Below, piece by piece: positions 56,148 through 64,000 of a stretch of DNA of 64,000 nt. Location: the NCBI GenBank assembly GCA_016584305.1, contig JACEEZ010007257.1, positions 158,501-222,500 on the forward strand, written 5' to 3'. The notes under the pieces are model-generated. The model was not told the DNA's origin. It ran no database searches and saw nothing but the letters and a program-made list of their open reading frames with translations. Origin of the DNA: Chionoecetes opilio (lineage: Eukaryota; Arthropoda; Malacostraca; Decapoda; Majidae). The translations under genes were made by a program, and so were the position numbers. Numbering within the stretch: position 1 is the stretch's first letter; every line of letters starts with the position of its first letter.

Positions 56148-56609
56148 CAGGTTGAAGTTCCCAAACTCGGCAACGTCGGGACCAGCGCCGAGCCGAGTAA
56201 TGGAATTTTCCGACTTTTAGAACGTAGATATATTAAGGGGAAAAAAAGCATCCAACTTCTTCAAAAGGTCAATTTTCTCAGAGATAGTTAACACATTGTT
56301 CTTCCTTTTCTTTTCACTTCCACCAGTAGGTGTTCCTGGACGTTTGGGAGCCATAATACCAATAACAGACCTGTAGAAGTACACAAAATAACAGTGTACA
56401 CAACTCTACAGTCACAACACCACTGAACAATAACAACAAACAAATCGGCGGGAGAAACCAAGCGGCCTAGTGTGGTGGCACCCAGCGGCCGACCCGGCAA
56501 CTACGCGCCGGGTTTTGGGTGTTCTGCCATGTTTTGGAAAATCCGGAACCATAGCCGAGTTTTGGGTGTTGCCGAGTCTTGGGATGCCGAGTTTGGGAAC
56601 TTCAACCTG
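56148..56609. mobile_element. pogo/Tigger-like element 4
   Basis: CAGGTTGAAGTTCCCAAACT and AGTTTGGGAACTTCAACCTG are 20-bp perfect inverted ends (extending to CTCGGCA), TA flanks 56146-56147 and 56610-56611. Carries a transposase N-terminal fragment on the minus strand. Confidence 0.9.
56235..56354 (-). pseudogene. pogo/Tigger transposase N-terminal HTH fragment
   Basis: Starts ATG at 56354 on the minus strand: a basic leader with PKRPGTPTGGSEKK and then NNVLTISEKIDLLKKLD, the first helices of the CENP-B/pogo-type DNA-binding domain. The rest of the transposase is deleted. Confidence 0.75.
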
Positions 56610-56869
56610 TATATAAAGAAAAAAGACTAAAGATAAATGGGGTGAGGAAAAATTATGTAAAAAATAAAAAAGAATGGCAGTGATGTACACGAACATAGAT
56701 GGGATAATATGAAGAAGGCTGGGACTAAGAGATTATTTATTACATAAAGATCCAGACGTGGTGTGTCTAACAAACTAAATTAGTAGAAGATGACCAAGTG
56801 ATAATAAGCAATAAATACAACATGTGGAGAAGGGACTGAAGTGTTAGACGAGGTGGTGGAGTTATGATA

Positions 56870-57762
56870 CAGTAAATCCTCTATAATTTGATCTAATTGG
56901 GAGGAGGCCTGGGTCGAATTAGCCAAAAGTCTGAATTATCCGATGGCTATCTCTAGCCCCCCCACACAATAAGAACTCACTCAAACATGCCAAAACAGCA
57001 CAGATTGTATTACTTGTACTCACCAAAACATGGCTAATACTGAAGTCTAGAAATCCAGTACATACTACTGTACACTGAGCACTCAGGCGTCACTGATAGC
57101 GTCTTCAGGCAAGGGCTGCGTTAAGTAATGCAACGTGCACAGGTGCACACGGAGGCGCACGGTGACAGGCATACAGTATGCCTAGTGCAAGCTACCCCCA
57201 CACTACAGCCCAGCTGGGAGGTGGATCGCTACTGAGTTGCCAGCTCGTGCCACAATAAGGGTATGTAAACAAAGGGAAAAGAAAGGTTCTGCTCTTCGTT
57301 CTCCTCTTCTTGCCTCCTTAATATTTAATTTCCTGCTGCTATAACTTCTGCTGCATTAAATACAGGGTCATCAGCAAATTATTCTTCAACAATAAGAATA
57401 GCCACAGAGATTAATTTTGGCAACTGCTATCTTGAACAAATTGTGAAGAGTTTATTATCGTTCAGTAGGGAGAGTGCGGGGTGGGAGGGGTAACCCCTAC
57501 TCAACTCAACGCAGCCCTGGTAGGTGTCACTCTGGGGATTTGTAAGGTAAGGTCTTCAGTGTTTGAGGTGCTTAATGTGTTGGAGGCGATGTGGAGGCTG
57601 GCTGACGAAGTGGATGGCACAGAGGAGGTGGAAGATGCTGCAGAAAACTCTGAGAATTCGAACTTCAGTTCTGATTATGGAAAGTTGGAAAGTTGTTGAA
57701 AATTTGAACTTGCCCTGAAACAGGTCGAATTATCCGAAGTTCGAATTAGAGAGGGTTTACTG
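56870..57762. mobile_element. pogo/Tigger-like element 5
   Basis: CAGTAAATCCTCTATAATTT and TTAGAGAGGGTTTACTG with TA flanks (56868-56869, 57763-57764); GAATTATCCGA-type motifs repeat at both ends. The LINE endonuclease frame resumes after it. A short acidic frame near 57481-57699 may be a transposase C-terminal remnant. Confidence 0.85.
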
Positions 57763-59621
57763 TACTGACAAAATTTGGGGTGAAAGTAAGAAAAGTGGAG
57801 TATGGAGAAGGAAGAGCTGAAATAGTGAGTGTACAAATAGAAGTCGGAAATAGAGAAACACAGACTATAGTGGCAACCTATGTACCACCCAACACAAATA
57901 CTTGGAGCAAGGAAAAACATGAGAAAGTATTAGAAGACACCTTGAAGTACTTAAACAAAATAATCAAGAATAGTAAAAAGATACTGCTGGTTGGAGATTT
58001 AATATACAAAGAAGTAAAATGGGAGACATTTTAAGGAGGAAATGAAAATGCTTGGGGCGATAGATTGTTGAAACTGACAATGGAAAACGCGATGACTCAA
58101 TGGGTCACAGAAAACACAAGATATAGGGGAGATGACGAACCAGCAAGACTTGACCTAGGGTTGACAAAAGGTGACCTAGCAAATGAGATAAAAAATTATG
58201 GATGCTCCGTCGGAAAAAGTGACCATATAATCTTAGAAATGGAGACAGAAGAGGACATGAAGGAGGAAGATAAATCATTCAAAAGGAGCAGAAGAGATTT
58301 TGGGAAAACTACCATGGAAGAGCTGAAAAAATACTATGAAGAAATTGACTGGGAAGAAATGAAAGGAGTGACCGATATGCAAGTGAAATACAAGATTTTT
58401 TGAGCATATATGAGAAAGGAGTTGAAAAACATGTTCCACTATATACACCAAGAGAAAAAGGAAAGAAAGAATGGTTTAATGGAAGATGTGAGAGGGCAAA
58501 GAGAATAAGGAATGAGGCATGGAAAATAGTAATGAGAAATCGGACACAAAGAAATATAGAAGACTTTAAATTAGCAAGAAATGAATATGTGTGCATAATG
58601 AGAGAGGAAGAGAAGAATTATGAGAAGGATATAGTTGAAAAGTGTAAGGAAGAACCCTAACTGTTCTACAGATTTATCAATGGAAGAATCAAGCATGAGG
58701 ACAAAGTAGAGAGACTGAAAGAAGGAAATATAATATATGAAGATCCAAAGATAATAAGTGAAGTTTTAAATATAAACTTTCAGCAAGTATTCACAAAAGA
58801 ATAAAAACTCAACGAACCGCAACGAATGAAAAAAGCCCGAAAAGTGTGGAAAAAAAAGAAGAGAAGGAGGAAGTTTGTGGATTGTTGAAGGAATTGGAGG
58901 AGAGGAAAGCAATAGGACCAGACGGAGTGTCTGGTTATGTTTTTTTTTAAAAGAGTGCAGAAAGCAGTTGGTCGAACCAGTATATGATATAATAAAGTGC
59001 TCATTAACAACGGGAAAAGTGCCAAAGGAGTGGAAGAGAGCAGATATAATGCCAATATATATAAATGGGAAGAAGGATGAACCATTAAATTATAGACCAG
59101 TGTCATTGACTAGCACAGTATGCAAGATATGTGAGAAAATAATAAATAAGCAATGGACAGAATACTTAGAAAATGAAGGTATAATAACAGACCGGCAGTA
59201 TGGTTTTAGGAAAAAGAGATCATGTGTGACCAACTTAATAAGCTTTACTCAGAGTAATGATACAACCAAGAAGAGTTTGGCGGGAAATTATCCACCACCA
59301 CCTTAATTTGGGAGAGTGGTTGATTTCCCCACCCTCCTTGTGAGTGAATATATGATGCTTATGTAGGGAGAGAATATGGGGATGTAATAAATAATTATAA
59401 TGGGGGATGGGTATTAATTAGGTAAATTTAAGTAAATAAGAACGGGATATATAACTTGACCTATCCCATAGTTGAAGCATTGGAACCTAGATTAGACCTT
59501 AACACTTGAGACTTTATAAATACAACTTAATTTGAAAACGGCGTGCCATTTGCCAGCAGTAACCTGTAAATTTAAGCACCAAAATTGTGGCGGTCCACCC
59601 GCCATCCTTCAAATGCATGTA

Positions 59622-60998
59622 CAGTAAAACCCTTATACTCGGCACGATAGGCCGACTGGGCCGAGTATATCAATGCCAGTTATTCATGTCCTGGTCTGAT
59701 ATGGGTAAAAAAAAAAAAAAAATAAGATCAAAAAAAAACAAAAAAAAAAACTAAGAAAGAAAAAAAAAAAAAAAAGAGAATACATATGTAAAAGCAAAAG
59801 CTACTTCAGTGAAAGGGTAAAGTGCTGGAAATTGATATCAAATCGAGCAAATAGCACAATGGAACGCACTGCATCCATCCTTGCCAGCACTTTCAACCTT
59901 TTTGCTGCAGGTCAAGGCTTAAAATTCATTCCCTTGCATCTAGGAGAACCCTGGGAGAAGTGGTTAATCATTGATGAAAGTAAGTAGATGTAATCCAAAA
60001 CATAAAAAAGGTGGCAAATTAAGCAAAGATCGGGAACCAGCGCGTAGCTGAGCCGGTTTTTGTCGTCCAAGCACTGTTGGATTAGAATCCCAATCCAAGA
60101 CATTGTGAAATGTGTGTATATACTCGTGATATTGTTTGAAATGTTTTGCATGATTATATTTCAGCCCTACACAAGCTTGTTAGTGTTTTTAAGAGTAAAT
60201 CAATCCTTTGATCAACTTGAGGACAAAAAACGGAATTCGATACAAGGACGGTGCTTTGAGACAAATAAACAAGCTCTAGACTGACAGCCTACACGTGGTT
60301 CCCGACATTATAAACTAACGCCACCTGAAATTTAACGTGTTTTGGGATTACATCAACAGGGTAACTGTATTTCAGTTGTAGCTCCAGCACGCAAGGAGTG
60401 TGCTCCAGCAGGAAGCGGAAGGAAATGAGAGCCTGGCTTGCAGTAATTATCAAAAGGACAAAAATACGGTGAACCTTGTATAATAGTGCAAACAGAAAGT
60501 ACGAAGGAGATGCAGTTAAACATCAATATGCCGAATACATATTTTTTTGCCAACTGTCTGTTTACATGTTCACAGAATGAGGTTTTGAGGACATGATATG
60601 CAGAGTGAAAAACCAATGAGATGCAGTGTAGGAGGCTTGGTAAGCAAGTGGTTAGCAGTCACCGAGTGGTTTTGAAAACCAGTTCGATCCGATTATAGCT
60701 ACCAAATAACTTGAAATCTATTGACACCGTCGAGTGGCCTAAAAACATCCACATGCCCGCCTTAATCTACTGCGACTGTGAGTGCTGGTTTGGCCACAGG
60801 GGGGCTGCTTATTTGGAACCTTAATTACAGTCATCAACTATAAACAATGCTGCCTGCGCCACCACGTTGCGAGGGCAATATCACAGCCTCAGGATGAAGC
60901 CTCCAGGGCCTACATCCCACCCCTGGACCTTACTGCCTACATTCCTATGGGCATAAGGTGGCTGTTATGTGATGTGTGCTCTTGTGTGTGTCGTGTGT

Positions 60999-61029
<31 letters not shown>

Positions 61030-61062
61030 AAAAAAAACATTTGTCTTTGCATGCCGGTATAC
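59622..61062. mobile_element. pogo/Tigger-like unit 6a
   Basis: Starts CAGTAAAACCCTTATACTCG after TA. The interior (GGCAAATTAAGCAAAGATCG, GTCGTCCAAGCAC) and a SINE-like segment are collinear with unit 6b. The right terminus is poor (GCATGCCGGTATAC near 61060). Confidence 0.7.
60632..60970 (+). repeat. tRNA-derived SINE-like segment in unit 6a
   Basis: AAGTGGTTAGCAGTCACCGA (A-box-like) and CCAGTTCGATCC (B-box-like), followed by TCCACATGCCCGCC and the tail CCACCCCTGGACCTTACTGC. Homologous segments are in units 6b and 6c. Confidence 0.65.
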
Positions 61063-61153
61063 CAGTATAACCCTATAGACTCGGCCTGAGGTTCTGGCCC
61101 TTCGAGTTATTCAATGTGCCGGTTATGCAATGTCTCCTCTGAATAATAGGGTA

Positions 61154-61205
<52 letters not shown>

Positions 61206-61238
61206 AAATACAGTACTGTAAAAGCATAAAAACTACAC

Positions 61239-61409
61239 TTACCATGAACGGGTAGAATGTGCTGATTTGATATCAAACTCAGCACAAATAGCACACATGG
61301 ACGCACCTGCATCCATCCTTGCCAGCACTTTCACCTTTTCCTGCAGGCTCAGGCTCTTCAATTTCATTCCCTTCCTGCTGGAGACACCCTTGCGTGATGG
61401 AGCTGACAT
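61239..61409 (-). pseudogene. pogo/Tigger transposase N-terminal HTH fragment (unit 6b)
   Basis: ATG at 61409 on the minus strand: MSAPSRKGVSSRKGMKLKSL then SLQEKVKVLARMDAGASMCA and AEFDIKSA, a CENP-B N-terminal-like helix-turn-helix. Unit 6a has the same region with frame damage near 59830-59930. No catalytic core. Confidence 0.75.
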
Positions 61410-62059
61410 CTTGATATACAGTACTGTATGATGTAATCCCAAAACACGTAAAATAGGTGGCAAATTAAGCAAAGATCGGGAACCAGTGCGTAGGCTGAGC
61501 CGTGTTTTTGTCGTCCAAGCACGTCTTGGATTACGAACCCAACCCAATAACACTTGCTGAAATGTGTGTTTATACTACCTTGTGATATTGTTTGCAATGT
61601 TTTGCATTGTATTATTTCATTTCGGCTCCTACCAGTTGTGTGTTTTTGAAGCAGAAAAACCTTTTTCATTTCAATTTCGACAAAAAACGGAATCGTTACC
61701 AAGACACGTGCTGACGACAACAACACGCTGGTAGCAGCTGACAGCTACTTGCTGTTTCCGGACCTTTGCTTTACTATGCCACCATTTCAAGTGTTATTGG
61801 GATACATCATAGCAGTACTGTAATTAAGATGTCAAGCCATCACGCAAGAGGATTCCAGAAGGAAAGGGAATGAAATTGAGAGCTGAGCTTGCAGGAAAAG
61901 ATCAAAAGGCACAAAAATACGACTTTAGCGACAATAGCCGATATGAGAGTGTAAGCGAAACATTGCGTTAATAACACAATATGCGAGATACATTATTTTT
62001 GCCACTAATCTTTACATGTTCAAGTAAGAGGTTGGAGGGCAGATTGCCGAGTGACAACC

Positions 62060-62375
62060 AGAGATGCGTTTAGCGTGAGCGGCGAGGAGACGGTTAAGCT
62101 CACGAGTGAGTTTTCGAAGACCCGAGTCTAGATCCCGAGGAGACCCATAAATCCACTTGAAATCTTTGCACCGTGGAGTGGACTACAGGGGACCCACATG
62201 CCTGTCCATTAACATCACTATCGACTGCTGATGCCCGCGAGGCACGGGGCGGCATGAGCCCTCATACCTCCAGGGCCTTACATCCCACCCTGGCTTGCGC
62301 CACACGGGCGAGGGCCAACCATCAAGCCCTCGAGTGAGCCTCCAGGGCGTATATATCCCCTGAAGACATCAAAAA
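62060..62375 (+). repeat. tRNA-derived SINE-like segment in unit 6b
   Basis: GAAGACCCGAGTCTAGATCC (mutated B box), CCCATAAATCCACTTGAAAT and CGAGGGCCAACCATCA align with 63310-63640. Confidence 0.65.
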
Positions 62376-62501
62376 AAAAAAAAAAAAGACTATGGCATAG
62401 GTGCTTGCGGTTGGGTAGGGTTTAGTGGTGGTGGGTGGGGTGGTTGGGAGTGTGTGTGTGTGTGTGGTGTTGTGTTGTCGTGTGTGGTGTGGGTGTTGGG
62501 G

Positions 62502-62542
<41 letters not shown>

Positions 62543-63309
62543 AAAAAACATTAGCTTTGCATGCCGAGTAAATCAAATTCCGAGTATAACGGGTGCCGAG
62601 TTATAAGGTTTATACTGTATCGAATAGCCACATGACCTGCATATTCCTAGTCCACCGGATTTATACACGGGCTAGGTATTAGTATCGGGGCCTCGCGCGC
62701 ACCGGTGGTACACTCCAGACCTCTTGAGAGTAAACTCTTTGATTATCCAAACATAATATGAATTGTATAAGATCTTTTAAGACTAGTGTTAAAACAATTG
62801 ACGTGTCAAACAACTACATTGATTATGATCCCACGCGTAAAGTTATGGTGTGATAACTCTTGACGCCTGATAAAAATAAGCCTTTGCCTCCGGCCTCACC
62901 TGCAGCTCGTCGGTCTGACACTTCGAATAACAAGTACATTTCAGTATTGATAAGCCACAATCCCAATCAACCCGTACTATTCCACCGATAAGATCCAGTT
63001 AGTTGACTAGCCTGGGTATTGGCGGGCATTGCAGATTTGACAATGGGTTTTCTTTTGATTAATATAAGTTACATATTCCAGATGAGCTCCCTGCTAAGTG
63101 TCTCCCCGAAGGGAGAAATTGAAGAGCTGAGCTTGCAGGAAAAAATCAAAGGACAAAAGATGACTTTTAACCGACTGACGATATGAGAGGTAAGCGAAAG
63201 AGATGCAGTTATAACATCAATATGCGAATACATATTTTTGCAACTTTCTGTTTACATGTTCACAGAAGAGGTTGTGAGGGCAGGATAGCCCCAGTGAAAA
63301 CCATGAGAC

Positions 63310-63640
63310 GTTTAGGGGGGGCGGGGGAGCAGAGTGGTTAGCGTCACCCCGGGGCGTTCTCGAAGACCCGAGTTCGATCCCGAGTGAGACCCATAAATCC
63401 ACTTGAAATCTTTTTGCACCGTGGAGTGGCCTAAGAACACCCACATGCCCTGTCCATTAACTCTACCTTCGACTGTGAGTGCCTGGGAGGACACGGGGCG
63501 GCATGAGCCTCTAATCACAGGCGTCACTATAACAATCCTGCCTGCGCCACCACGGGCGAGGGCCAACCATCACAGCCCTCGAGTGAGCCTCCAGGGCCTA
63601 TCATTCCACCCCTGGAGCTCACTGCCTACATGTGCTATGG
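63310..63640 (+). repeat. tRNA-derived SINE-like segment in unit 6c (best preserved)
   Basis: GGAGCAGAGTGGTTAGCG (A box) and CCCGAGTTCGATCCCGAG (B box) with a long variable arm between, as in tRNA-Ser/Leu; amino-acid identity not determined. Confidence 0.7.
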
Positions 63641-63644
63641 GCAT

Positions 63645-63696
63645 AGGTGTGTGTGTGTGGGTGTGGGTGTGGGTGGGTGGGTGGGTGGGTGGGTGT

Positions 63697-63763
<67 letters not shown>

Positions 63764-63764
63764 G

Positions 63765-63804
<40 letters not shown>
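63645..63804. repeat. (TG)n followed by poly-A
   Basis: GTGTGT and GGTGGG variants to 63762, then about 40 A. The equivalent in unit 6b (62400-62541) has a shorter GTGTG part. Confidence 0.97.
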
Positions 63805-63805
<1 letters not shown>

Positions 63806-63877
63806 ACATTAGTCTTTGCCATGCCGAGTTATATCAAATTCCGAGTTATACAGTGCCGAGTTATAAGGGTTTTACTG

Positions 63878-64000
63878 TATTTGTGGTGGCCGCTACCGTG
63901 ATTATTCTAGTCACCGGGAATTATACACGTGGCTAGGTATTAGTAGCGGGGCCTCGCCGCCGCCCACGGGAAGTACACTCCAGACCTCCGTGAGAGTAAC
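63878..64000 (+). repeat. BEL-type LTR middle segment, duplicated
   Basis: GGCTAGGTATTAGTAGCGGG and GTACACTCCAGACCTC match 62663-62735 and, more distantly, 5688-5760. It runs off the window. Confidence 0.75.

Larger units (their letters stand above)
55326..59275 (+). pseudogene. LINE, nearly full set of domains, split by two pogo/Tigger-like elements
   Basis: ORF1: coiled-coil Lys/Glu stretch (55326-55730), then IFGLKEK, TVKDVLMKLNEEEEKTRFVD, EEVVRLGPYAEGRDRPI and TEEILERAFRLRS (to 56125). ORF2 endonuclease: MYTNIDGI near 56690, DPDVVCL, RRGGGVMI at 56850, then after element 5 VATYVPPNTNTW, ILLVGDL, and SDHIILEME near 58230. Linker KEWFNGRCERAKRIRNEAWK. RT start: GPDGVSG, VPKEWKRADIMPIYINGKKD, EPLNYRPVSLTST, TDRQYGFRKKRSCVTNL, ending at the LTR at 59279. 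Scattered frameshifts and stops; RT motifs beyond the fingers are missing. CR1/Jockey-like, clade unresolved. Confidence 0.82.
61063..62617. mobile_element. pogo/Tigger-like unit 6b
   Basis: Starts CAGTATAACCCTATAGACTC and ends GAGTTATAAGGTTTATACTG followed by TA. Long A tracts at 61156-61203 and 62503-62541. Carries the transposase N-terminus in reverse. Confidence 0.75.
59279..63085 (+). repeat. BEL-type LTR split by pogo/Tigger-like units
   Basis: 59279-59621 (GGGAAATTATCCACC, TAATTATAATGGG, GGTAAATTTAAGTAAAT) corresponds to the start of the LTR at 5382, and 62618-63085 (CACCGATAAG-type, GTTAGTTGACTAGC, GGGTTTTCTTTTGATTA) to its end. The units at 59622-62617 lie between at TA. Confidence 0.7.
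63086..63877. mobile_element. pogo/Tigger-like unit 6c (5' truncated duplicate)
   Basis: Begins in the interior (GAGCTGAGCTTGCAGGAAAA, as at 61875) and ends TTATAAGGGTTTTACTG with TA after it. Includes a SINE-like segment at 63310-63640 and a (TG)n(A)n block. The flanking LTR sequence after it repeats that after unit 6b, so the block is a tandem duplication. Confidence 0.75.

Overview
The window is eukaryotic, intron-bearing and dominated by transposable elements. It is most likely from an arthropod and plausibly a decapod crustacean: interstitial arrays of the arthropod telomere unit TTAGG occur at about 32.8, 33.1 and 34.9 kb, dinucleotide microsatellites reach hundreds of bases, and LINE, BEL/Pao, pogo/Tigger and tRNA-SINE relics are nested several layers deep. 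There are no operons, CRISPR arrays or prokaryotic genes. The only convincing host coding sequence is a 63-bp exon at 45860-45922 (+) with consensus splice sites. It encodes a coiled-coil segment that resembles the start of SH3BP5 (Sab; Drosophila parcas). If that is right, much of the window may be intron of that gene.

Region 1 (1-8.4 kb): a decayed gene that joins a transposase-like N-terminal part to an XPG/FEN1-like nuclease and a C-terminal CXC cysteine motif, with one visible GT-AG intron. It is followed by a BEL/Pao integrase stub joined to an LTR, and by a duplicated microsatellite segment holding a solo LTR with a GTTA target duplication.

Region 2 (8.6-19.8 kb): three copies of a TTAA-targeting DNA transposon family (terminus AGTAATCGTCCAGACC). 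The largest carries a 5' portion of a long ORF that stops at a 120-bp hairpin. Between the copies are a MITE, a SINE, BEL remnants, a (GA)n-carrying MITE and a LINE 3' end split by a 1.1-kb insertion.

Region 3 (19.8-25.3 kb): a reverse-strand LINE interrupted by a 3.9-kb inverted-repeat element. That element contains a second, diverged, reverse-strand copy of the nuclease gene and a 255-bp fold-back element. A gene of this type inside a terminal-inverted-repeat unit supports a mobile-element protein, most like the XPG-bearing Academ superfamily.

Region 4 (26-36.5 kb): several copies of a MITE with terminus CCGTAGATAAC, a nested (GA)n MITE, and two oppositely oriented copies of a larger element with internal C/G-rich minisatellites. 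One of these was hit by a fourth TTAA element, with empty sites visible elsewhere. The other sits inside a TTAGG array.

Region 5 (36.5-41.1 kb): a short, complete Ty3/Gypsy-like insertion (5-bp target duplication ATCTG, 221-bp LTR, about 2 kb of degraded RT and integrase). One LTR is split by two tandem copies of an 880-bp DNA transposon.

Region 6 (41-50.5 kb): LINE C-terminal and 3' fragments, RTE-like LINE pieces, pogo/Tigger-like elements with TA duplications, the host exon, a reverse LINE, an (AC)n tract and a tRNA-Val-like SINE.

Region 7 (50.8-64 kb): two + strand copies of one LINE family. The first looks corrupted by homopolymer-type errors. They are separated by a polypurine block and a 26-bp minisatellite. 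The second is split by two pogo/Tigger-like elements. The window ends in a BEL-type LTR invaded by pogo/Tigger-like units that are then tandemly duplicated.
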